This document shows positions 51,438 through 58,572 of a DNA stretch of 64,000 nucleotides, in pieces. The stretch comes from Nocardia brasiliensis NBRC 14402 (lineage in GTDB: Bacteria; Actinomycetota; Actinomycetes; Mycobacteriales; Mycobacteriaceae): positions 124,001 through 188,000 of the forward strand of contig NZ_BAFT02000038.1 in assembly GCF_000308475.2 (NCBI RefSeq), given 5' to 3'. A program made the position numbers and the translations under genes. Every line of letters starts with the position of its first letter. Within the stretch, counting starts at the first letter, position 1. The notes under the pieces are model-generated. The model worked only from the letters and a program-made list of their open reading frames with translations. It did no database searches and was not told the DNA's origin.

Positions 51438-51580
51438 CCGGGGGTGCAACCCCCGGGCCCCGCTCGGCGGGGCTTCGCCCCCGAACCCCCTTGCCGTGGG
51501 CGCGTTGGGGTGTCATGCGCAGCCGGGGGTCTCGGTATTACATCCGAGGGTGCAACCCCCGCTCGGCGGGGCTTCGCCGC
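51438..51580. repeat. Two-copy GGGTGCAACCCC / GCTCGGCGGGGCTTCGCC element
   Basis: Copy 1 (51438-51490) and copy 2 (51543-51580) share GGGTGCAACCCCCG and an identical 18-base GCTCGGCGGGGCTTCGCC (51462-51479 and 51561-51578). Each half is self-complementary. The stretch 51427-51829 holds no supported gene. Such C/G hairpins are common in intergenic DNA of actinomycetes and may terminate transcription. Confidence 0.65.
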
Positions 51581-51829
51581 CCTGTGGCGGGTCCTTTATA
51601 TACAGGGGTGGCTAGGGGGTCGCCGGGGTGGCTCCAGGGACGATTTTTGATCTTGGTGGGGTGGGGGCGTGTGGGGGCTCGGTTACCAGGGGGTGGGCGG
51701 TTAGGCTGCAGGCCTGCGGTGGGGGTCGGCCCTGCTTCCACGTGGACGCGTCGAGTGGGGTGGATTGGGCAATCTCATTGGGGGCACACCGGATACAGTG
51801 GCGATTGCGGGAACGAAGGAGCGTGCAGC

Positions 51830-52060
51830 ATGTCGGAAGCCAAGTTCGGTGTCGGGGATCGGGTTCGGCACGTCTCCCTCGGCAGGCACGGCGTCGTCGT
51901 CGAGGTCGACCTGCAATACACGCCAGCGCACGACGACAACGGGCTCACTCTCAACCCGGATGTGCGGTCCAGCCCCTGGTACCTGGTAACGATCGATGAC
52001 GAACAAGGCGAACCGGTGGACACCTACCTCGCCGAAGGCCAACTCACCTCCGACAGCTGA
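51830..52060 (+). CDS. HspQ/YccV-like (hemimethylated-DNA-binding fold) small protein
   Basis: The 76-residue protein reads KFGVGDRVRHVSLGRHGVVV, EVDLQYTPAHDDNGLTLNPD and SSPWYLVTIDDEQGEPVDTY to LAEGQLTSDS. This follows the HspQ/YccV pattern, in which a basic first strand (VGDxVRHxxxGxxGVVxxVD) and a PWYxVxxDD…YVxExxL segment form a small barrel. HspQ in Escherichia coli is a Lon protease specificity factor; whether this one does the same is unknown. AAGGAG lies 8 bases before the ATG. Its 3' end has been copied downstream. Confidence 0.65.
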   Translation: MSEAKFGVGDRVRHVSLGRHGVVVEVDLQYTPAHDDNGLTLNPDVRSSPWYLVTIDDEQGEPVDTYLAEGQLTSDS

Positions 52061-52320
52061 ACTCGCCTGGCGGCAGCGAGTCGCCATCGACGACGAACAA
52101 GACGCACCGCTGGACACCTACTGCACCGAGGCCAGCCCACCCCTCCCGACAGCCGAGCTCCCCTGGCGGCGTCGAGTCGCGATCAACAAGACGCACCGGT
52201 AGACATCTACTTGGCCGAAGGCCAACTCATCTCCGACAGCTGAGCTCGCCTGGCGGCATCGGGTGGCGAGCGATGACGAACGAGCTCGTCCGGCGGCATC
52301 GGGTGGCGATCCGCCTCGAA
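52061..52320 (+). repeat. Decayed tandem copies of the HspQ-like gene's 3' end
   Basis: Blocks starting CTGGCGGC(A/G) at about 52067, 52163 and 52250, and a related CGGCGGC block at 52291, each resemble part of the gene's last 80 bases. The clearest match is 52214-52243, which differs from the gene's final 30 bases (52031-52060) by one base and repeats the stop codon. Frames are broken, so these are non-coding relics of serial partial duplication. Confidence 0.75.
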
Positions 52321-52387
52321 GTTCGCACAAGCGAGTGGTGCGCGGGGCGGTCCGGAGTGCCTCGAGGCCTGCGGCGAGTTGGTCGAG

Positions 52388-52450
52388 TGATCACGGGGAA
52401 ATGGTGGCGGGAACCTCTCGGGCGATGCCGCCACCATTTCCTCGTGATCG
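52388..52450. repeat. Dispersed palindromic repeat, copy 2
   Basis: Arms 52388-52410 and 52428-52450 pair over 23 positions except one G-U type pair and the outermost base, around a 17-base loop (GAACCTCTCGGGCGATG). The loop and inner stem match the copy at 38396-38458. It lies before the 3' end of the TetR gene (52532, minus strand), again between convergent transcription units. Confidence 0.85.
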
Positions 52451-52531
52451 CTCGTCCAGTTGCGGATCGCCCCTGTGGTGACGTGCGGGGCCGGCGTCGC
52501 GACTGCTCTCGGCGCGGGCCTGCCGAAAAGT

Positions 52532-53179
52532 CTACTCGCGCTTGGCTTCCAGGGCGTCGAGGAGGAGGTCGAGGCCGTAGGTGAATTCGGCGGTGTGGTC
52601 GTAGCCGGGGCGTAGGGCGTGGTCGACGATCATCTCGCGCAGGTGCGGCAGGTCGTCAGGTAGGCGGTCGAGGATGCCGCCTGCGACAGTCTCGACATCG
52701 CCGGGGGTCGCCGCGGGGAGGTTCGCTTCCTGGAGGACGTAGCCGCCGATGTAGCTGTCGATCAGGGAGACCGCGTGCGCGGCGGTCGGGAGGGTGAATC
52801 CGGCGTTGCGGAGCACGCCGAGGACGGCGTCGTGGTGACGCAGCGTGGCGAGGCCGGGGTTGCGGCGGGAGTCCAGCAGGCCGAGGGCCCAACGGTGTTG
52901 CGACAGGACCTTGCGGGCGGAGTATGCGCGCGCGCGGAGGGCGTCGCGCCAGTCCGGCTGTGCGGTGTCCGGCAGGTCGATCGCGGCGAACACGGTGTCG
53001 ACGACGCCGTCGAGGATGGCGTCCTTGTTGGGCACGTGATGATAGAGCGACATCGCCTCGACGCCCAGTTCCTGCGCCACTCGGCGCATGGTGATCGCTT
53101 CCACCCCACCGCGATCGGCGACCTGGACCGCGGCCTCGAGGACGCGGTCTCTGCTGAGCGGTAGCGGTGGTCGGGACAT
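52532..53179 (-). CDS. TetR-family transcriptional regulator
   Basis: The 215-residue protein opens with LSRDRVLEAAVQVADRGGVE, AITMRRVAQELGVEAMSLYH and HVPNKDAILDGVVD, a classical TetR helix-turn-helix. The C-terminal domain (VSLIDSYIGGYVLQEANLPA, AEFTYGLDLLLDALE) is of the TetR_C type. The divergent gene at 53285 encodes a deazaflavin-type oxidoreductase, and three palindromic operators with 19-base spacing lie between. Autoregulation and control of that gene are the simple reading. Confidence 0.88.
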   Translation of the reverse strand: MSRPPLPLSRDRVLEAAVQVADRGGVEAITMRRVAQELGVEAMSLYHHVPNKDAILDGVVDTVFAAIDLPDTAQPDWRDALRARAYSARKVLSQHRWALGLLDSRRNPGLATLRHHDAVLGVLRNAGFTLPTAAHAVSLIDSYIGGYVLQEANLPAATPGDVETVAGGILDRLPDDLPHLREMIVDHALRPGYDHTAEFTYGLDLLLDALEAKRE

Positions 53180-53210
53180 GGCGCCTCCTCGAAAACAGGT
53201 AGTTGACAGC

Positions 53211-53262
53211 CTTACGTGCGTAAGCCTACCTTACAAGCGTAAGCCAGCCTTACGCTCGTAAG
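53211..53262. promoter_or_regulatory. Three 14-bp operators with exact 19-bp spacing
   Basis: CTTACGTGCGTAAG (53211-53224), CTTACAAGCGTAAG (53230-53243) and CTTACGCTCGTAAG (53249-53262) follow the pattern CTTACG-NN-CGTAAG, with one change in the middle copy. Starts are 19 bases apart each time. They fill the gap between the divergent TetR and oxidoreductase genes, which points to cooperative TetR binding. Confidence 0.85.
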
Positions 53263-53284
53263 GCAGCAAGTGAAGGAGACTCCG

Positions 53285-53659
53285 ATGCCGATGCCGAAAT
53301 GGTGGGGACACGTGAACAAGCGGGTGTTCAATCCGCGCGCCCTCGCGGGCGGGAAGTGGCCGGTGCTGACCCATGTCGGACGCACCTCGGGCACGACCTA
53401 TCGCACACCGTTGGACGCCCATCCGGTCGCGGGCGGCTACCTGTTCATCCTGGTCTACGGGTCAGGTGCGGACTGGGTGCAGAACATCCTGAAGGCCGGG
53501 CGCGCCGGGCTGCGGATCGACGGCCGGGATCTGCAACTCGAGAGTCCCCGCCTGATCGGGGAAGCCGAAGCGTTCCAAGCACTTTCGAAGGAGGTGAGCC
53601 GCCCGCCGAAACTGCTCCGCATCACCGAATTCCTCCGCATGGATCTGGTGGAAAGCTGA
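53285..53659 (+). CDS. Deazaflavin (F420)-type nitroreductase-family protein
   Basis: The 124-residue protein has WWGHVNKRVFNPRALAGGKW, PVLTHVGRTSGTTYRTPLDA, GGYLFILVYGSGADWVQNIL and KAGRAGLRIDGRDLQLESPR. This is the full F420-dependent DUF385 pattern. It would reduce quinones or nitro-compounds using F420H2. AGGAG lies 7 bases before ATG 53285. It is regulated by the divergent TetR. The second member of this family in the window is at 36456. Confidence 0.85.
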   Translation: MPMPKWWGHVNKRVFNPRALAGGKWPVLTHVGRTSGTTYRTPLDAHPVAGGYLFILVYGSGADWVQNILKAGRAGLRIDGRDLQLESPRLIGEAEAFQALSKEVSRPPKLLRITEFLRMDLVES

Positions 53660-53729
53660 GCGGCGACAGCTTGCCTTCCCGCTCGACGCGACTCCCCCAC
53701 CCGGCACGATTCGCCACTGGACGTGACAT

Positions 53730-53752
53730 GCAAGCGTTTACTTGCCTATAGT
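53730..53752 (+). promoter_or_regulatory. ArsR operator and leaderless promoter
   Basis: GCAAG (53730-53734) and CTTGC (53741-53745) form an inverted repeat with a 6-base spacer. TATAGT (53747-53752) is a good -10 element and ends 6 bases before the GTG start of the ArsR gene. This leaves no room for a leader, so the message probably starts at the GTG. Confidence 0.55.
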
Positions 53753-53758
53753 GAGGGG

Positions 53759-54046
53759 GTGAGCGAAAGTACCGACTCCGCCGAGGTGTTCAAGGCGCTG
53801 GCCGACCCCACGCGCCGGGTGATCCTCGACGAGCTCGCCGAGCGCGACGGTCAGACGTTGTTCGAGCTGTGCGGGCGGCTGACGATGCGACACGGGATGT
53901 CGTCGAGCAGGCAGGCGATCTCCCAGCATCTGGCGGTGCTCGCGGTCGCCGGGCTGGTGACTGCGAGCCGGGAGGGCCGGTACAAATTCCACTATCTGAA
54001 CCGAGAACCGCTGCGAAATCTCACCGATCGCTGGACGAAGGAGTAG
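53759..54046 (+). CDS. ArsR-family transcriptional regulator
   Basis: The 95-residue winged-helix protein reads EVFKALADPTRRVILDELAE, SSSRQAISQHLAVLAVAGLV and TASREGRYKFHYLNREPLRN, the standard ArsR/SmtB core. It has only one cysteine (in LFELCGRL) and no metal-site pattern, so it belongs to the non-metal group often paired with glyoxalase/VOC or SRPBCC genes. It starts at GTG 53759, with the promoter immediately upstream. The VOC gene follows after 3 bases, so both form one operon, probably autorepressed. Confidence 0.88.
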   Translation: MSESTDSAEVFKALADPTRRVILDELAERDGQTLFELCGRLTMRHGMSSSRQAISQHLAVLAVAGLVTASREGRYKFHYLNREPLRNLTDRWTKE

Positions 54047-54049
54047 GAC

Positions 54050-54445
54050 ATGCGCATCAACGTCACCAGTGTGTGGGTCGACGATCAAGCCAAAGCACTG
54101 CGCTTCTATACCGAGAAGCTCGGCTTCGTGAAGAAGCAGGACGTGCCGGTCGGCGAGTACAGCTGGCTGACCGTCGTCTCCCCGCAGGCCCCCGACGGTG
54201 TCGAACTGCTGCTGGAACCCGACGCCCATCCCGCGGCGCGCCCGTTCAAGAACGCGCTGGTCGAGGACGGTATCCCGTTCACCTCCTTCGCCGTCGACGA
54301 CATCCACGCCGAGTACGAGCGGCTGCGCGGACTCGGCGTGCAGTTCACCCAGGCGCCGCTGGACCACGGCACCGTCACCACCGCCGTCCTCGACGACACC
54401 TGCGGCAACCTCATCCAGATCGCCGAGCACAAGCCCGGCGCTTGA
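54050..54445 (+). CDS. VOC-family (glyoxalase-like) protein
   Basis: The 131-residue protein has two beta-alpha-beta-beta-beta modules: INVTSVWVDDQAKALRFYTE, KLGFVKKQD and SWLTVVSPQAPDGVELLLEP, then FAVDDIHAEYERLRGLGVQF and VLDDTCGNLIQIAEHKPGA. The final Glu and other positions match metal ligands in glyoxalase-like enzymes. The substrate is unknown. It starts 3 bases after the ArsR stop. ArsR/VOC pairs are common in actinomycetes and are regulated together. Confidence 0.88.
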   Translation: MRINVTSVWVDDQAKALRFYTEKLGFVKKQDVPVGEYSWLTVVSPQAPDGVELLLEPDAHPAARPFKNALVEDGIPFTSFAVDDIHAEYERLRGLGVQFTQAPLDHGTVTTAVLDDTCGNLIQIAEHKPGA

Positions 54446-54450
54446 GCCGC

Positions 54451-54816
54451 TCAGCCCCAAAGGGCTTGGGCGAGTGCCGATCCGAGGAAGATCGCGCCCA
54501 GCCCGGTGATGATGCTGCCGACGATATTGGCGACGGCGTAGAAGCGGGCGTGCTTGCGGGCCAGCTGAACCGACTCGAACGAGAAGGTCGAGTAGGTGGT
54601 CAGCGCACCGCAGAAACCGGTGCCGACCAGCAGTTGCAGATGCGAGTCCGCACTCACCGTCGCGGTGAGGAAGCCGAGGATCAGGCAGCCGAGGGTGTTG
54701 ACCGCGAGCGTGCCCCACGGGAAGAGGCTGTCGTGCCGGCGCTGCACGAACCGGTCGGCGAGATAGCGCACCGGCGCCCCGACCATCGCGGCGCCGACGA
54801 CGAGGACCCAGTTCAT
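54451..54816 (-). CDS. crcB: Fluoride ion channel CrcB (small subunit gene, second)
   Basis: The 121-residue protein has four hydrophobic segments with PVRYLADRFV, WGTLAVNTLGCLILGFLTA and GTGFCGALTTYSTFSFE. These are the CrcB/Fluc signature positions: the Asn, the GxxGxxTTFST motif and the phenylalanines lining the pore. Fluc channels are dual-topology dimers that expel fluoride. Here two crcB genes overlap (ATGA), so a heterodimer of fixed opposite orientations is likely, as in many Gram-positive bacteria. Confidence 0.92.
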   Translation of the reverse strand: MNWVLVVGAAMVGAPVRYLADRFVQRRHDSLFPWGTLAVNTLGCLILGFLTATVSADSHLQLLVGTGFCGALTTYSTFSFESVQLARKHARFYAVANIVGSIITGLGAIFLGSALAQALWG

Positions 54817-55337
54817 TGCGCGTCCTCCGGCTCGCTGACCTGCACATCTAGCGTGACACGCTGTGCACCGAGGGCGATGAACCGTCTGGTGAGCCCGGCT
54901 GCGATCCAGATCGCGACGAGGGCCGCCACCGGCGTGGCCACCAATACCGCCAAACCGACTGCCGGGCTACCGTTTTGGATGAGGTGGTCGCTGTCGGCGG
55001 CGTAGGTGGAGAACGTGGTGTAGCCGCCGAGAATGCCGGTTCCGACAAGGGGGCGCAGCAGCACGGGCGCCGTCCAGGCCTCGGTGATCAACACCATGAA
55101 GACCCCCATGGCCGCACACCCGGTGATGTTGACGACCATCGTGGTGACCGGGAACGTTCCCGGGGCGGTCGGCCAGACCAGAGCCGCGCCGTAGCGTATG
55201 GCCGCGCCGAGCGCACCGCCGAGCGCGATGACCGCCAAGATCGGCGCCTGCGCGCTCATCCTGGCGCGCAGCGGCGCGGGATCGAACAGATCGGGATCGA
55301 TATCGGTCTGCGTGCAGCCGGTACCCGTTGTCGTCAT
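54813..55337 (-). CDS. crcB: Fluoride ion channel CrcB (large subunit gene, first)
   Basis: The 174-residue protein has ALGGALGAAIRYGAALVWPT, FPVTTMVVNITGCAAMGVFM and VGTGILGGYTTFSTYAADSD. It is longer than its partner because of an acidic N-terminal extension of about 40 residues and a C-terminal tail (LDVQVSEPEDAQ). ATG 55337 is preferred; a longer frame to 55439 is Arg/Cys-rich and not family-like. The downstream crcB overlaps by four bases. The two proteins should form one heterodimeric fluoride channel. Confidence 0.9.
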   Translation of the reverse strand: MTTTGTGCTQTDIDPDLFDPAPLRARMSAQAPILAVIALGGALGAAIRYGAALVWPTAPGTFPVTTMVVNITGCAAMGVFMVLITEAWTAPVLLRPLVGTGILGGYTTFSTYAADSDHLIQNGSPAVGLAVLVATPVAALVAIWIAAGLTRRFIALGAQRVTLDVQVSEPEDAQ

Positions 55338-55765
55338 GCCGAGGCTCCCACTCGTGTAGCGCCCGCAGCGGGCGCGTGCCATCACAAGCAGGGACCGTTG
55401 TCGGCAACATCGCCGCGGTTCGGGTACGGCGGGCCCCACCGCCGCGCGACACCCCTCGACGAGCGATGCCGCAGCTCCTCCATGATAGTTCGCGCCCGAG
55501 TCCCGCCTGGAAGCCGGGGCAGCAATCTCGCGGCCAACCCCGCAACAGCGGCGAGAACGTACGCGATGCGATGGCCGCGGACAGATCGGCTGACAGTTGC
55601 CTCGAACACCGCATCACAGGCGAAGCGCTCGAACACCGCGCCCGGACGAAACGTTGTTCGAGCACACCGCGACTTTCGAGGCGTTGCGCGGGCATCCGCG
55701 CCGAACGAGGCATTGCTCGACCACCCCGCGACATTGGAGGCGTTGCGCGGGCATATCGCGACAGC
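55338..55765. repeat. Non-coding region with two-copy 58-59-bp repeat
   Basis: Units at 55645-55697 and 55703-55757 share most positions, including an identical GCGTTGCGCGGGCAT (55681-55695 and 55740-55754). In plus-strand frames they would read DETLFEHTATFEALRGH and NEALLDHPATLEALRGH, in different frames. This suggests decayed coding repeats. The rest of 55338-55644 contains no supported gene and must hold the crcB promoter. Confidence 0.6.
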
Positions 55766-56413
55766 TCAGGCGACGGCCGCTCGGGAGCGGGCGTAGGCGA
55801 GGACTCCGTCGGCGTGGGTCGACGGAGCGAGGGCGCGCAACTGGTCGAGCGCGTCGTCGAGTTCCGGCGTGGGTCCGCGCTCGGCCAACAGGACGGTGAT
55901 CGCCTCCCAGGTCGCGACCTGCCGGTCGGGCTGGGCCAGTAGCTCGTCCAGGTAACGGTCGGGCTCCAGGAGTTGGCGGGCGCGGCGGGCGTAGGCGTGC
56001 ACGCGACGGGGTAGCTCGGCGCGGATGGCCTCGACATCACCGCTCTGCACCTGGCCCGGCTGGTCGGGTTCGGTGCGCAGCGACCACAGCTCGGTCATGG
56101 ATTCGGGCAGGCCGTCGGCGATCAGGTCGGGACCGGTGGCCGCCTCGAGCGGACTGGGCGCGCGGCCCAGTTGCGCGGCGCGCCAATTGCCGAATTCCCA
56201 CCATGCGATCGGCGTGACGCGCAGGCTCAAACCGAAGCGCAGCACCTGCTGCCCGTCGGTCCAGGACCGCAACGCCCTGGTGCGGCCGACCACCGCCACA
56301 CCGCCTTCCTCGACCCGCACCCAGCTGGGCTCGGCGCCCTCGAACCCGTACGGCTGCAAGAGCTTTCCGATATCACGCAGCAGGCGGCGCAGTGCCGCGT
56401 CCGGTGTGGCCAT
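55766..56413 (-). CDS. Hypothetical protein (215 aa)
   Basis: The protein is soluble, with an N-terminal helix and strand pair (LRRLLRDIGKLLQPYGFEGA, WVRVEEGGVAVVGRTRALR, RFGLSLRVTPIAWWEFG) that faintly recalls DUF4304-like proteins. A long helical, Arg/Leu-rich C-terminal half follows (RAELPRRVHAYARRARQLLE, VATWEAITVLLAERGPTPEL). No catalytic motif is seen. ATG 56413 is the first in frame. It is divergent from the DUF4188 gene at 56580. Function unknown. Confidence 0.55.
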   Translation of the reverse strand: MATPDAALRRLLRDIGKLLQPYGFEGAEPSWVRVEEGGVAVVGRTRALRSWTDGQQVLRFGLSLRVTPIAWWEFGNWRAAQLGRAPSPLEAATGPDLIADGLPESMTELWSLRTEPDQPGQVQSGDVEAIRAELPRRVHAYARRARQLLEPDRYLDELLAQPDRQVATWEAITVLLAERGPTPELDDALDQLRALAPSTHADGVLAYARSRAAVA

Positions 56414-56579
56414 CTCCGCAGATTAGCGGTGCGCACCGACAGGACCGCGCATCCGCCGACGCGCCACGCCGGGCCGCCAGGGCTTTCCCGGGGCGCCGCG
56501 GACCGATCTGAACTGATCGCTCTTGTGTCTCGTATCCAACGCATAGGGTGATAGGAGGCCCGAGTCAGCGGAGGTTGCG

Positions 56580-57092
56580 ATGCGGGTGCACAGGACGACG
56601 GTCGATCTGCGGGATTATCCGGATCTGGTGGTCATCTACCTGGGGATGCGGGTGCACAAGCCACGCGGCCTGCTGCGGCTGCTCGGGCTCGGCCCGAAAC
56701 TGTATCGCTCGCACCAGGATCGGCCCGACGGGCTGTTGCTGCACGAAGACGTGATCTGGTCGCTGTTCCCGCCGCACTGGGGCGCCCGCCAGTACTGGCG
56801 CGACCTGGACAGCCTGGAGCGCTGGACCCGGTCCGACCCGCACCGCGAGTGGTGGCACCGGTTTCTGCGCGACTCCGGTGGCGCGGGATTCTGGCACGAG
56901 GCCTACTTCATGCGCGGCGGCATCGACGCGATGTACGACGATATGGCGCGGCCGACGGGGATGGCGCGGTTCGCGCCGGTGATCGACTCGCGCGGCCGGA
57001 TGTTCAGCACCCGCGGCCGGGTGTACGACAAGCCCGCCAAGGTCGCGCCCGTGGTGGACGAGAAGACGCTCTACGGCAACGAATTCGACTAA
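56580..57092 (+). CDS. DUF4188-family (monooxygenase-like) protein
   Basis: The 170-residue protein has VVIYLGMRVHKPRGLLRLLG, WGARQYWRDLDSLERWTRSD, REWWHRFLRDSGGAGFWHEA and YFMRGGIDAMYDDM, which match the DUF4188 family. That family is a ferredoxin-like fold related to antibiotic-biosynthesis monooxygenases and aldoxime-dehydratase-like heme proteins. HEAYF may place a heme-ligand His. Function is unproven. GGAGG lies 7 bases before ATG 56580. Confidence 0.7.
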   Translation: MRVHRTTVDLRDYPDLVVIYLGMRVHKPRGLLRLLGLGPKLYRSHQDRPDGLLLHEDVIWSLFPPHWGARQYWRDLDSLERWTRSDPHREWWHRFLRDSGGAGFWHEAYFMRGGIDAMYDDMARPTGMARFAPVIDSRGRMFSTRGRVYDKPAKVAPVVDEKTLYGNEFD

Positions 57093-57116
57093 CGGTCACG
57101 CCGATCACGAGGCAAT

Positions 57117-57128
57117 CACAACGTTGTG
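57117..57128. promoter_or_regulatory. 12-bp perfect palindrome CACAACGTTGTG
   Basis: The palindrome stands 25 bases after the DUF4188 stop and 204 bases before the phosphatase gene. The regulator is unknown; it may serve either direction. The rest of 57093-57331 is AT-richer than average and holds no gene. Confidence 0.35.
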
Positions 57129-57331
57129 TTTCGATACACCACGGGTGGGGTAAGTGCAGGAGACCACAGTTGCACATGATCATCCGATGAATGCGGCGCA
57201 CATCTCGATCCGAGACTTTGTGCGGCGCAGTTCGTGTACGGCGCTCGACCTGCAGATGAACACTCGTCCAGGTAACCGAATTCGGAGGTTTTCGGACATC
57301 CACGGTGTATTCGAACGTTTACCGTATCCCT

Positions 57332-57949
57332 ATGCACGTCCTGTTCGTCTGCAACGGCAATGTTTGCCGTTCGGTGATTGCCGAGCGCGTCACCCGCGCT
57401 CTCGCCGTCGAACACGCGCTGCCGAATGTGACCGCCGAGAGCGCGGGAACCCGTGCGCTGGTGGGCTTTCCGGTCGAACCGCTGGCGGCGCAGGCGATCG
57501 AGGGCCTGGGCGCGGACGCGAGCGAGTTCAAGGCCCGCCGGCTGAAGCCGGACATGGTGGACAACGCCGATCTGGTCCTCACGATGACCCAGCAGATCCG
57601 GGACCAGGTGAGCGAGATGGGCTTCGGGGTGGCCGCCCGCACCTTCACACTGCTGGAGGCACACCGCATCGCGCACGTGACCGGCGCGCGCTCGATCGCC
57701 GAACTGCACCGTGCGCGCAACGATCTCGCGCTGGTCGGCCGGGAGAACATCGCCGACCCGATCGGCCTGTCCGAACAGGCCTACTGCGAGGTGGGCGACC
57801 GGATCGCCGAAGCGCTGGTACCGCTGATCCTCGCCCTGGCTCCGCACGAGCAGCCGCGCCCGGCCGGCGCCGAGCTCTCCGGCCTGATCATCGAGCCGCG
57901 CCTGGAATCCGCGCCGCTGGCTTCTTTCCTCGCCGCACACCGCCGATAA
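57332..57949 (+). CDS. Low-molecular-weight protein-tyrosine-phosphatase-like protein
   Basis: The 205-residue protein has the P-loop VCNGNVCRS with C7 and R13 (C-x5-R-S) and a general-acid region ENIADPIGLSEQAY (D142). The middle (SAGTRALVGFPVEPLAAQAI, NADLVLTMTQQIRDQV) matches LMW-PTP. It has a C-terminal extension of about 40 residues (PHEQPRPAGAELSG). The family dephosphorylates Tyr-phosphoproteins or acts in capsule control. ATG 57332 is chosen because the P-loop must be near the N terminus. Confidence 0.88.
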   Translation: MHVLFVCNGNVCRSVIAERVTRALAVEHALPNVTAESAGTRALVGFPVEPLAAQAIEGLGADASEFKARRLKPDMVDNADLVLTMTQQIRDQVSEMGFGVAARTFTLLEAHRIAHVTGARSIAELHRARNDLALVGRENIADPIGLSEQAYCEVGDRIAEALVPLILALAPHEQPRPAGAELSGLIIEPRLESAPLASFLAAHRR

Positions 57950-58085
57950 GCGCGCACACCGCGGCAATTGCGCAGTTCGACACAGCAATGCAGGGCTGCT
58001 ATGTCCATTTCCGGGCGCGAGGGATTACACTCCCGCGGACAACAACTTCCGCCGTTGCTGGTTCGACACACGACAGGAATCAGAC

Positions 58086-58505
58086 ATGCCGAAACGCATT
58101 TCGGATGTTTCGCTCCATGTGTATGTGACATCGGAAACCCTCGAACGCGTCGTCCAGACCGTCCGCGAGGTGGTCGACGAGCATCTCCAGGATCGGGAGG
58201 TGTTCGCGTGGCGCTTCACCCTGCCGGTGGACACCGACGACCCAGCCCACGACGCACTCGAAAGCCAGTGGCGTGCGGCGCATCCCGGGCAGGACCCGGG
58301 CGGCTACGGCACCTACGAGATCGCGCTCAGCCTGGTCGGCGCCCGCGCCGAACTCACCGATGCCGCGATGGCGCGCTTGGAACAGCAACTGCGGCAGGGG
58401 ATCTCCGGCGTCGCGCGTACCGCGCCGGGCGGCGGGATTCCGTTCACGATCCGCGCCATGGAACGCGCCGATGTCGATCTCGACACCGAGCGCGAACGAA
58501 TCTGA
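58086..58505 (+). CDS. Hypothetical protein (139 aa)
   Basis: The protein is acidic and soluble, with SDVSLHVYVTSETLERVVQT, VREVVDEHLQDREVFAWRFT and GTYEIALSLVGARAELTDAA. The pattern of strand-helix pairs ends in an acidic tail (MERADVDLDTERERI). It has no signal peptide, membrane segment or known motif. Coding composition is normal. ATG 58086 follows a GACAGGA-like site. The neighbours do not suggest a role. Confidence 0.55.
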   Translation: MPKRISDVSLHVYVTSETLERVVQTVREVVDEHLQDREVFAWRFTLPVDTDDPAHDALESQWRAAHPGQDPGGYGTYEIALSLVGARAELTDAAMARLEQQLRQGISGVARTAPGGGIPFTIRAMERADVDLDTERERI

Positions 58506-58537
58506 CTGCTACCCGGCAACTCTCACCGTCCGCCGTG

Positions 58538-58559
58538 CCCGGCGACGCGGGTCGCCGGG
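58538..58559. terminator. Bidirectional hairpin between convergent genes
   Basis: CCCGGCGAC (58538-58546) and GTCGCCGGG (58551-58559) pair perfectly around GCGG. Outer CCGC/GCGG bases extend the stem. It lies between the ends of the hypothetical gene (58505) and tesB (58573), and has no T run. Confidence 0.6.
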
Positions 58560-58572
58560 ACAGCGGTGGGGT

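Noticed and set aside
55386..55420. Possible fluoride riboswitch upstream of crcB (GGCGATG and TGATGGC spaced by about 23 bases on the minus strand)
   Set aside because: The hallmark segments are present, but the first stem and the pseudoknot compete for the same bases and the middle stem is missing. A covariance search with the crcB riboswitch model would decide.
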